This document shows positions 7,196 through 12,153 of a stretch of 12,153 bases of DNA, piece after piece; the stretch's first letter is position 1; every line of letters starts with the position of its first letter. The DNA comes from DATGKR01 sp035294565 (GTDB lineage: Bacteria > Actinomycetota > Acidimicrobiia > Acidimicrobiales > Palsa-688): assembly GCA_035294565.1 (NCBI GenBank), contig DATGKR010000140.1:1-12153 (forward strand), read 5' to 3'. A program made the translations under genes and the position numbers. The notes under the pieces were generated by a model. The model saw only the letters and a program-made list of their open reading frames with translations, searched no databases and was not told the DNA's origin.

Positions 7196-8055
7196 AGCAG
7201 CACCTCGGGTGCCTTTGTCCCGACCGGAATCTCGAAGCCGCGCACCATGCAGTCGGCTGAGAACGACGCCAGGAGAGCTCCGTCCTCGTCGTGCACGCGG
7301 CACTCCGAGTGCGTCATGCCGTCGCCGGCGAAGGTCGAATGATGGTGGTAGAGCATCCACCGGTCCGCCCGGACGGGGGAGTGCAGGGAGAGGGTGATCG
7401 CGTTGACCGCCGTCGACAGCGCCAGGTGCGCCTGGTCCTGACCTCTCCCGGGGTGGGGACGGAGGGCCGCCGCTATCGACATGTGGCCGGTGAACTGGGC
7501 GAGGAGGCCGGTGTGCAGGCACCGGTCGTCGGGGAGGCGGTCGTGGCGGACCCACGCGTCGATCACCGGCGGCCCGGTTGGGGCCTCGGGGTCGCCGGTG
7601 TAGGCGCCTTCCGCCACCCTGATCTCCCTGCCCGAGACGCCCATGTCGACCGGCTCGCACTTCTCGGGCGGGGGGACCGGAGGCGGCTCCACACTGTGTC
7701 TCACGACATCGGGCGCGGTGGCGTCGAGGAGCAGCGTGCCGCTGGCGCGCAGCCGGCCCTCCTGGCCGACGTCGACACGCAGCGCGGTGAACGTCCGCCC
7801 GGCACTGAGCTCGGTCAGCCCGAACTCGAGCGGAGACTCGGTGCTCGCCGCCCGAAGGAACACCATGTGCGCCGAGACGGGCCGGCGGGCCGGGGAGTGG
7901 CGACCCGCGGCGACGACCGCCTGGGCGAGCATCTGGCTGCCCTCCACCACGGACCTCCCGTTGCTGTCACCTCTGGTGACACTAAAATATCGCAGGTCGC
8001 CGGCCGGTCGCACGTCGAGGATGTCCAGCAGGTCAGCGACGTCACCCCAACGCAT
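7192..8055 (-). CDS. TesB-like acyl-CoA thioesterase domain protein (double hotdog), active site atypical
   Basis: The 287 residues fit a TesB-type double hotdog. The first hotdog has GRSVVEGSQMLAQAVVAA (33-50), RPVSAHMVFLRAA (58-70) and LSAGRTFTALRVDVGQEGR (83-101). The second has WVRHDRLPDDRCLH, LLAQFTGHMSIAAALRPH and a terminal LHSPVRADRWMLYHHHS, then LLASFSADCMVRGF. In E. coli TesB the triad is Asp204, Thr228 and Gln278. Here the expected YxSD segment reads FTGH and the expected VQEG segment reads SADC, so Asp and Gln look replaced. The protein may be an inactive or re-purposed thioesterase, or may use other residues for CoA-ester hydrolysis. Family knowledge would place it on fatty-acyl- or bile-acid-CoA-like substrates. 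It sits 19 nt after the SDR gene and overlaps the DUF427 gene. The fold is secure, activity is not. Confidence 0.87.
   Translation of the reverse strand: MRWGDVADLLDILDVRPAGDLRYFSVTRGDSNGRSVVEGSQMLAQAVVAAGRHSPARRPVSAHMVFLRAASTESPLEFGLTELSAGRTFTALRVDVGQEGRLRASGTLLLDATAPDVVRHSVEPPPVPPPEKCEPVDMGVSGREIRVAEGAYTGDPEAPTGPPVIDAWVRHDRLPDDRCLHTGLLAQFTGHMSIAAALRPHPGRGQDQAHLALSTAVNAITLSLHSPVRADRWMLYHHHSTFAGDGMTHSECRVHDEDGALLASFSADCMVRGFEIPVGTKAPEVLL
7965..7981. repeat. Perfect 17-bp dyad inside the TesB-like gene
   Basis: The plus strand reads TGTCACC-TCT-GGTGACA, a 7-bp perfect inverted repeat with a 3-bp spacer, in codons 25-31 of the TesB-like gene. It adjoins an AT-rich run (ctaaaatat, 7982-7990) unusual for this window, and the overlapping codons are rare here (TAT, TTT, AGT, AGA). 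It could be an operator-like site within the operon or a chance result of coding sequence. Confidence 0.4.
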
Positions 8056-8074
8056 CCGGCGCGCCCCACGTGGT

Positions 8075-8905
8075 TCAGGTCAGCTTCCCGGTGAGGAAGC
8101 GGGCGATGTCCGTCGCCGCCGGGAACGACCCCGTGATACCCGAGCTGATGTAGCCGGCGTCGCTGATGATCGTGATCCCGCTGATGGCCGAGGCGGCGTC
8201 GCTGCACACGAACACGAGCGGGTAGGCCTGCTCCATCGGCGTGGACGCCTCGATCCCCGTCTCGGAGCGGTAGTCGGAGCCGAATCCGAGCCACAGCTCC
8301 TTGTTGGCCTGGGCGAGCGGGGTGTCCGTCGGCCCGGGGCAGATGGCGTTGATGCGGATCCCCCGCTTCAGGAACGGGTAGGCCTGGCGGGCGACGTAAG
8401 CGCAGATGGCCTGCTTGCTCCAGAGGTAGTCGGCGTGCCCGTTGTCCTCGATCCACTTGGCGGCAGAGTCGAAGTCGGGGGTGTCGAGGTACTCCCGCAG
8501 GGCGTCGAGGTTGGACTCCCATCCGAGCCCGGCGGCGGAGGAGATGAAACCGATCGCCGACCCTCTCGGCAGGGCGTCGGCGTCGAGGAGACGGTCGATC
8601 AGGTGCCTGTGGCCGATGAAGTTGATCTTCTCGATCCCAGGTGTGCCGTCGGCGACGCCGGCGCACGAGAAGAGGGCGTGCACAGGGGCGCCGCACTCGT
8701 CGACCGCCTGATCGATCGAGGACTTGTCGGCGAGGTTCACCCGGATGAACCTGGCCCCCTCGAGGGAGGTGTCGGCTATGTCCATCACCACCACCTCGGC
8801 GCCGGCGTCGAGGGCGAGCTCGGCCACGGCAGCGCCCATCCCGGTGGCTCCCCCAACGACCAGGGCACGCTTGCCGTCGTAGCGGAAGGCGTCGAACAAA
8901 GTCAT
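8075..8905 (-). CDS. SDR family oxidoreductase, 3-alpha-hydroxysteroid dehydrogenase/carbonyl reductase-like
   Basis: The 276-residue SDR has the cofactor motif GGATGMG (18-24), with D42 after the second strand favouring NAD(H), CAG in place of NAG (81-83), the catalytic ISSAAG segment (S122/S123) and Y160-K164 (YLWSK). The Ser to Tyr distance is about 37 residues, against 12-15 in classical members. The extra helical segment between them resembles the insertion of 3-alpha-hydroxysteroid dehydrogenase/carbonyl reductase and related alcohol dehydrogenases. Then follow INAICPGPTDTPL and SGITIISDAGYISSG. It probably oxidises a secondary alcohol of a bulky or steroid-like substrate, but the substrate is inferred only from the subfamily shape. 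The ATG has an excellent AAGGAGG 5 nt upstream (8910-8916), and a mini-ORF ends across it. It lies between ACAD1 and the TesB-like gene in the minus-strand operon. Confidence 0.9.
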   Translation of the reverse strand: MTLFDAFRYDGKRALVVGGATGMGAAVAELALDAGAEVVVMDIADTSLEGARFIRVNLADKSSIDQAVDECGAPVHALFSCAGVADGTPGIEKINFIGHRHLIDRLLDADALPRGSAIGFISSAAGLGWESNLDALREYLDTPDFDSAAKWIEDNGHADYLWSKQAICAYVARQAYPFLKRGIRINAICPGPTDTPLAQANKELWLGFGSDYRSETGIEASTPMEQAYPLVFVCSDAASAISGITIISDAGYISSGITGSFPAATDIARFLTGKLT

Positions 8906-8949
8906 GTTGCCTCCTTGTCGTTCTCGTCGACCCTGTAGTCGATTGGCAC
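8902..8949 (-). CDS. Possible 15-codon mini-ORF coupled to the SDR gene, or remnant
   Basis: Within the 85-bp gap between ACAD1 and the SDR, a GTG at 8949 with GGAG 6 nt upstream opens a frame of 15 codons (VPIDYRVDENDKEAT). Its TGA overlaps the SDR ATG as ATGA. Codon use looks coding-like (GAC, TAC, GTC, GAG, AAC, AAG). The peptide resembles the first strand of enoyl-CoA hydratases, which often begin PIxYxVDxxVAxITLNRP, so it could be the stump of a deleted hydratase gene. It could also be a short coupling ORF that feeds ribosomes to the SDR, although the SDR has its own strong ribosome site. It is too short for homology to be decisive, and chance is a real alternative. Confidence 0.25.
   Translation of the reverse strand: MPIDYRVDENDKEAT
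8910..8916 (-). promoter_or_regulatory. Strong ribosome binding site of the SDR gene
   Basis: On the minus strand AAGGAGG stands 5 nt before the SDR ATG at 8905. It is the best match to the anti-Shine-Dalgarno in this window and fixes the SDR start. It lies inside the 15-codon mini-ORF, so ribosomes on that ORF would pass over it. Confidence 0.8.
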
Positions 8950-8990
8950 AGCCGGCTCCGACGCCCGCCCGTGCCAGCCCGTCGAGGCTC

Positions 8991-10247
8991 TCACCGGGGG
9001 ACCTCGCCGGGGCCCTGGCCCGGACCCCGGGGCACCTGGCTGAACGGCACGTCCCGGTCGAGGGTGCGCTCCCTCGGCATGCCGAGGACCCTCTCGCTGA
9101 TCACGTTGCGGGCCATCTCGGTCGTGCCCCCGCCGATGCACGGCGCCTGGCGCATCAGGAACTCCACACCGGCCCCGGCAGCGTCGCCGTCCGCCGCCCC
9201 CCAGGCGGCGCCGGCGGGTCCGGCGATCTCGAAGGCGATGGACCTGGTGCGGGCGACGGCGAGCCCGTTGAAGAGCCGGCCGACCGCCGCCGCCTGGTCG
9301 GGTATGCGGCCGCTGCGGATCCCCCGGGCCAGGCGTTCCTGCAGGCTGGCACCGACGAGCTGGAGCATCCGCGCCTCGCCGACGAGGTCGACGACCCGGG
9401 GGTCCTCCCGCCGACCGACCGCCCGGGCTACTGACCCTGGCGACCGGGTGACGCCCCCGTGGGGGGCGTCGGGCGGCCGGGTGACGAGGGGGGAGTTGTA
9501 GAGCATCCGCTCGTGGAACATCCACCTCGTCCCCACCGTCCAGCCCTGGTCGACCTCCCCGACGCGGTCGCTGTCGGGCACCCGGACGTCGGAGATGAAC
9601 TCCTGGCAGAACTCCTTGTTCCCGTCGAGCATCTCGATCCTGTGGATCTCGATGCCGGGCTGGTGCAGGGGCAGGATGAAGACGGTGAGCCCCCGGTGCT
9701 TGGGCACCTCCCAGTTGGTCCTGGCCAGGCACAGCCCCCAGTCGGACCACCACGCCCCCGTCGTCCAGATCTTGGAGCCGCTGAGCACCCACTCGTCGCC
9801 GTCGCGCACAGCCGTCGTCTGCGCCGCCGCGACGTCGGACCCGCCGGTCGGCTCGGACAGGAGCTGCATCCACAGCTCCTCCCCTTTGAGCATGGCGGGG
9901 ATGTGCCGTCGCTTCTGCTCCTCGGTGCCGAACTCGAGGAGAACCGCCGCGCACGGGGTGAACGTGGGCACCTGGATCCGGCTCGGCCACTCGTAGCCGC
10001 GCAGCTCCTCGTTGAAGGCCTCCTGATGGGCGCGCGACAGGCCCCGGCCGCCGTACTCCTCGGGGAAGCAGATTCCGGCGAAACCGGCGTCGAAGAGCAT
10101 CCGCTGGAGCTGCCTCTCCCGCGACATTCGGGATAGCTCGTCGTCCTCGCCGAGGGTGCCGGCGCCCGGCAGCGGCGTCCTCGGTTGGAGGTTCGCCCGT
10201 ATCCACTCCCGCGCCCGGGACCGGAACGCCTCTAGGGTCTCACCCAT
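8991..10247 (-). CDS. Acyl-CoA dehydrogenase, large-type subunit (FadE-like)
   Basis: The 418-residue protein has the full ACAD fold: an N-terminal helical domain with GFAGICFPEEYGGRGLS (55-71), the middle domain with LLSEPTGGSDVAAAQTTA (129-146) and GSKIWTTGA (157-165), VRVPDSDRVGEVDQGW (221-236), and a C-terminal helical domain ending CIGGGTTEMARNVISERVLGMPRE. The SEPxxGSD and GGGTTEMxRN blocks are FAD and substrate contacts. It would oxidise an acyl-CoA to the enoyl-CoA and pass electrons to ETF. The ATG overlaps the end of the preceding small ACAD gene by 8 bp (ATGGGTGA) and has GGGGAG 7 nt upstream. A long and a short ACAD side by side is the pattern of heteromeric ACADs such as mycobacterial ChsE4-ChsE5 and FadE28-FadE29, which act on bulky side chains. 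The C-terminal tail of about 15 residues is Gly/Pro-rich and probably disordered. Confidence 0.92.
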   Translation of the reverse strand: MGETLEAFRSRAREWIRANLQPRTPLPGAGTLGEDDELSRMSRERQLQRMLFDAGFAGICFPEEYGGRGLSRAHQEAFNEELRGYEWPSRIQVPTFTPCAAVLLEFGTEEQKRRHIPAMLKGEELWMQLLSEPTGGSDVAAAQTTAVRDGDEWVLSGSKIWTTGAWWSDWGLCLARTNWEVPKHRGLTVFILPLHQPGIEIHRIEMLDGNKEFCQEFISDVRVPDSDRVGEVDQGWTVGTRWMFHERMLYNSPLVTRPPDAPHGGVTRSPGSVARAVGRREDPRVVDLVGEARMLQLVGASLQERLARGIRSGRIPDQAAAVGRLFNGLAVARTRSIAFEIAGPAGAAWGAADGDAAGAGVEFLMRQAPCIGGGTTEMARNVISERVLGMPRERTLDRDVPFSQVPRGPGQGPGEVPR

Positions 10248-11346
10248 CGGCGGTCTCCCCTAGCCGGGCGCGGTGGTCGGCGGGCGTTCCGAACAGCATG
10301 CGGTCGAGGGTGACGCGCCGCAGGAACAGGTGGAGGTCGTGGTCGAAGGTGACCCCGATGCCTCCGTGCAGCTGCACGCATTCCTGGAGCAGCTCCGTGC
10401 CGTATTGGCCGACGTACGCCTTCGCTGCGCTGGCCTGCTCGGCTGCGTCCGCCCGCCCCACGGCGACGGCGGCGGCGGCGGTGTCGGTGATGGCGTGCGC
10501 CGCCTCCAGCCAGGACTTCATGTCGGCGAAGCGGTGTTTGAGCGCCTGGTAGGAGGCCAGAGGACGCCCGAACGAGTAGCGGTCGAACGCCCAGGCGACG
10601 GTCATCTCGAAGGCCCGCTCCATGGCGCCCACCGATTCGGCGCAGGCGATCACGGCGGCGACCCGAAAGAGGCGTTCGACGTCGGCGGCCGCCGAGCCAG
10701 GCGTTCCGACCACCGCGTCGAGCGGGAGCCGGACACCGTCGAAGCGCACCGAGTAGAACCGGCGTGTCAGGTCGACGCCGTCGAGAGCTTCGACGGTCAC
10801 GCCCTCGACGGATCGCGGCACCAAAACCTGGGTCGTCCCGCCGCCGGTGCGCCCGGCCACCAGCAGGTGCTCCGCCTGCGCGGCGGCCTCCACGGGCCGG
10901 GCCACCCCGTTGACGACCACGTTCCCACCGTCGACCAGGATCTCGAGCCGCCCGCCGGGGGCTTCCTCCGCGCACCACGCGCCGATCGCGCTCCCCTCCA
11001 CCAAACCGGCGAGCACCGCCTCGTGGGCGCCTCCCGCCCCGGTGGACAGGGCGGCGGCGACCAGGTTGGTGGGCACCAGTGGCCCGGGCGCGGCGTGACG
11101 GCCGAACTCGTGGGCGATCAGCGTGAGGTCCACCAGGCCCTGCCCGCTGACCGAGCCGCCGCCGGCGCTCTCCCTGGCGAGGAGAGCCACCCAGCCCAGG
11201 TCGGCACCTCTCCGCCAGAAGCTGCGCTCGAAGCCGTCGGGGTGCTCACGCAGCTTTCGGACGTCTGCCAGAGGAGCCTCGTTGGCGAGAAAGCGGCAGG
11301 TCGTTTCCCTCAAGGACTCCTGCTCGGGGGACTGTTCTAGGAGCAT
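10240..11346 (-). CDS. Acyl-CoA dehydrogenase, small-type subunit (FadE-like, divergent)
   Basis: The 368-residue protein aligns to ACADs in FGRPLASYQALKHRFADM (259-276), QLHGGIGVTFDHDLHLFLRR (325-344) and the flanking helices. The middle domain is degenerate: the SEPxxGSD block is replaced by WCAEEAPGG (124-132), and the C-terminal EGTxEIxR-type segment reads GTPADHRARLG (353-363). Such short, divergent ACADs pair with a long subunit, sharing FAD sites in an alpha2-beta2 assembly, and the overlapping next gene supplies that partner. It is the first gene of the minus-strand operon. The ATG at 11346 is chosen because MLLEQSPEQESLRETTCRFL is a typical ACAD helix 1, with GAGGG at 11351-11355. 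The same frame stays open for 104 more codons upstream through repeat sequence, which is not ACAD-like. Confidence 0.9.
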   Translation of the reverse strand: MLLEQSPEQESLRETTCRFLANEAPLADVRKLREHPDGFERSFWRRGADLGWVALLARESAGGGSVSGQGLVDLTLIAHEFGRHAAPGPLVPTNLVAAALSTGAGGAHEAVLAGLVEGSAIGAWCAEEAPGGRLEILVDGGNVVVNGVARPVEAAAQAEHLLVAGRTGGGTTQVLVPRSVEGVTVEALDGVDLTRRFYSVRFDGVRLPLDAVVGTPGSAAADVERLFRVAAVIACAESVGAMERAFEMTVAWAFDRYSFGRPLASYQALKHRFADMKSWLEAAHAITDTAAAAVAVGRADAAEQASAAKAYVGQYGTELLQECVQLHGGIGVTFDHDLHLFLRRVTLDRMLFGTPADHRARLGETADG

Positions 11347-11355
11347 GCCGCCCTC

Positions 11356-11489
11356 AGAACGTGTCGCGAAAGTGGAGCTTGGGAGAGAGCGGACGGTCGT
11401 TCCCTTGTCATTCAAAGGCTCTTCCATGCCAATGGAGTGCGATTCGAACGGCCGTCCGCTCTCTCCACGCGAGTTTCGCGACACGTTCT
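11356..11489. repeat. 134-bp imperfect inverted repeat (MITE-like or leader hairpin)
   Basis: The outer arms are a perfect 16-bp inverted pair: AGAACGTGTCGCGAAA at 11356-11371 and its complement at 11474-11489. The inner arms at 11383-11402 and 11446-11465 match at 19 of 20 positions (GAGAGAGCGGACGG then T or C, then CGTTC). Between outer and inner arms the two sides differ by small insertions. The loop at about 11403-11445 carries GGCTCTTCC (11417-11425) then GAGTGCGATT (11435-11444), which recalls ISL3-family terminal repeats, and a small TCCAT/ATGGA stem. No transposase or clear target duplication is present. The base of the structure touches the GAGGG ribosome site of the first ACAD gene, so as RNA it could affect translation. 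Confidence 0.8.
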
Positions 11490-11502
11490 CGGAGAGCCGG
11501 GC

Positions 11503-11559
11503 TGCCGGCGGGGCGCGCCGCCTTGTTGTGCGGGTCGGCCTTGCCGGCGGGGCGCGCCG
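11503..11559. repeat. 18-bp direct repeat, two copies 39 bp apart
   Basis: TGCCGGCGGGGCGCGCCG occurs at 11503-11520 and again at 11542-11559, with 21 bp between the copies. The second copy, with two more bases, folds into a perfect hairpin GCCGGCG-GGGCG-CGCCGGC at 11543-11561. A shorter relative, CGCCGGCGGG, follows at 11580-11589. They lie in the predicted leader of the minus-strand operon. Confidence 0.75.
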
Positions 11560-11659
11560 GCTCCCTCCATTGGTCCGCTCGCCGGCGGGTGTCGGTGGTG
11601 GGCGTCGCGACGGTTCATCGTTCGGAGATCTCGTCCGCACGATCTCGGCGGACACCACG

Positions 11660-11688
11660 ATTCAACCTGACACGAGTGTCATAGTCAA
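11660..11688 (-). promoter_or_regulatory. Predicted sigma-70-type promoter of the ACAD operon
   Basis: On the minus strand TTGACT (11688-11683) is followed by exactly 17 nt and then TTGAAT (11665-11660), 5/6 and 4/6 matches to the -35 and -10 consensus at the best spacing. Transcription would begin near 11653 and leave a leader of roughly 300 nt before the first ACAD start. A dyad fills most of the spacer, which strengthens the case for a regulated promoter. Confidence 0.5.
11668..11681. promoter_or_regulatory. Operator-like dyad in the promoter spacer
   Basis: The plus strand reads TGACAC-GA-GTGTCA, two perfect 6-bp half-sites with a 2-bp centre. It lies between the -35 and -10 boxes, where a bound repressor would block RNA polymerase. 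TetR- or GntR-type regulators of lipid catabolism often use such sites. No regulator gene is present in this window. Confidence 0.5.
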
Positions 11689-11689
11689 A

Positions 11690-11706
11690 GCCGGCGCCCG
11701 ACCGGC
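11690..11706 (-). terminator. Weak hairpin after the right-end SDR gene, possible terminator
   Basis: On the minus strand GCCGG (11706-11702), a 7-nt loop and CCGGC (11694-11690) are followed by only TTT, 36 nt after the SDR stop. The stem is short and the T-run overlaps the next promoter's -35 box, so this is a weak candidate. Confidence 0.2.
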
Positions 11707-11741
11707 AGCGCCGAGTCGGTCCACTCGCGCGGCGGGACCGC

Positions 11742-12153
11742 TCAACTGCGTTCGCTCTGGGTGACGACGACCGACGGGATGCTGGCTGTCGGTCCCGCTC
11801 GCAGAACGGCGTCCACGACGCCCACGAGGTCCTCGACGTCGAGGAACGTGTCACCGAGGTAGCCCCGCGCCGTCCAGAGCGGGCCGACCTCGGCGGCGAG
11901 ATCCCAGTCCCACGAGTCGGCGAAGCCGGTCGCGCCTTCCCCGGTACCCCCGGCGCAGTTGCCCACGACCAGGCGGGTGAACCCGACGTCGGGATGCTCG
12001 GTCCGCCACGCATCCACGAGCTTCTCCAAGGCGGCCTTGCTGACCACGTAGGCGCCGAGCCCGGGCCACGGCGGCGTGTGCGAGGCGCTGACCGAGGAGA
12101 GGTACACGGCCCGTCCCCGCGATGCCCGCAGGTGGCCGAGCGCCGCCGCAGTC
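11742..12153 (-). CDS. SDR family oxidoreductase, C-terminal part (5' truncated by window edge)
   Basis: The frame enters from the right edge and ends in TGA at 11742, giving 136 visible residues. The fifth strand reads RGRAVYLSSVSAS (12-24), then Y35-x3-K39 (YVVSK) with S22 as the matching catalytic Ser, so the active-site part of an SDR is present. The NAG motif and cofactor-binding start lie off the window. The usual PG after strand 6 reads RLVVGNCAGG, and there is no standard xxVDGG end, so it is a divergent SDR. It ends just upstream of the promoter of the ACAD operon, and a weak hairpin lies between. The substrate is unknown. Confidence 0.8.
   Translation of the reverse strand, partial: TAAALGHLRASRGRAVYLSSVSASHTPPWPGLGAYVVSKAALEKLVDAWRTEHPDVGFTRLVVGNCAGGTGEGATGFADSWDWDLAAEVGPLWTARGYLGDTFLDVEDLVGVVDAVLRAGPTASIPSVVVTQSERS

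Larger units (their letters stand above)
11347..11741. other. 395-bp intergenic control region upstream of the ACAD operon
   Basis: This is the only long gap in the window. From right to left it holds a weak hairpin, a promoter with an operator-like dyad, an 18-bp direct repeat and a long inverted repeat reaching to the ribosome site of the first ACAD gene. Composition is more mixed than in the genes. The minus strand has no stop in one frame across much of it, but the translation is low in complexity and has no family match that I recognise. Confidence 0.7.

Noticed and set aside
8902..10206. A 434-codon minus-strand frame over ACAD1, considered as a sign of a frameshift in the ACAD 3' end
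   Set aside because: ACAD1 is complete in its own frame, including the usual C-terminal ERVLGMPRE and DVPFSQV, so no frameshift is needed. Only the last 15 codons of this frame, after the ACAD stop, were kept as a possible mini-ORF.
10273..11340. A 355-codon plus-strand frame antisense to the small ACAD
   Set aside because: Shadow of a well-supported ACAD in a high-GC genome; the translation is Gly/His/Arg-rich with no recognisable domain.
11356..11498. A complete MITE with target-site duplication
   Set aside because: No direct duplication flanks the inverted repeat or the GGCTCTTCC/GGAGAGCC pair, so an intact insertion cannot be claimed; only a remnant is suggested.
11347..11658. In-frame 104-codon N-terminal extension of the small ACAD (GTG at 11658, ATG at 11427)
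   Set aside because: The ACAD fold begins at the ATG at 11346. The extension is translated repeat sequence and starts within a few bases of the predicted transcription start.
1..12153. tRNA, rRNA, CRISPR arrays and complete insertion sequences
   Set aside because: No cloverleaf-like segments, regularly spaced repeats or transposase frames were seen on either strand.

Overview
This is a very G+C-rich, densely packed bacterial window with strong G/C preference at third codon positions and many GTG starts. Two adjacent acyl-CoA dehydrogenase (ACAD) pairings, a DUF427 protein, a TesB-like double-hotdog protein and several short-chain dehydrogenases (SDRs) suggest a high-GC Actinomycetota lineage, possibly Acidimicrobiia or a mycobacterial relative. 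This assignment rests on gene content and composition only.

Left block (1-2438): the C-terminal part of an ACAD of the ACAD10/11 type overlaps by 4 bp a phosphotransferase of the APH (aminoglycoside phosphotransferase) fold. This is the split form of the kinase plus dehydrogenase combination that is fused in animal ACAD10/11, and it resembles the LvaA/LvaC enzymes of 4-hydroxyacyl-CoA catabolism. It converges, with a 10-bp 3' overlap, on pxpA, which runs the other way.

Centre-left block (2438-6481): pxpB, pxpC, a 14-TM-type MFS transporter and an SDR run rightward with tiny gaps or overlaps. With divergent pxpA, pxpBC makes the complete ATP-dependent 5-oxoprolinase PxpABC (5-oxoproline to glutamate). 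The pxpA and pxpB ATG codons interlock in one CATG, so there is no intergenic promoter. pxpC appears to start at a CTG overlapping the pxpB stop.

Right block (6497-11346, minus strand): in transcription order, a small ACAD subunit, a large ACAD subunit, a 15-codon mini-ORF, an SDR, a TesB-like protein and a DUF427 protein. It reads as one operon for CoA-ester (lipid or steroid-like) catabolism. The two ACADs overlap by 8 bp and probably form a heteromer. The TesB-like protein seems to lack the usual catalytic Asp and Gln.

Control region (11347-11741): this 395-bp gap holds a good sigma-70-like promoter for the minus-strand operon, TTGACT-N17-TTGAAT, with a 14-bp dyad (TGACAC-GA-GTGTCA on the plus strand) in its spacer. 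Downstream of it, in the predicted leader, are an 18-bp direct repeat and a 134-bp imperfect inverted repeat whose base sits against the ribosome binding site of the first gene. The far right end is the C-terminal half of another minus-strand SDR. No RNA gene, CRISPR array or intact transposon was seen.
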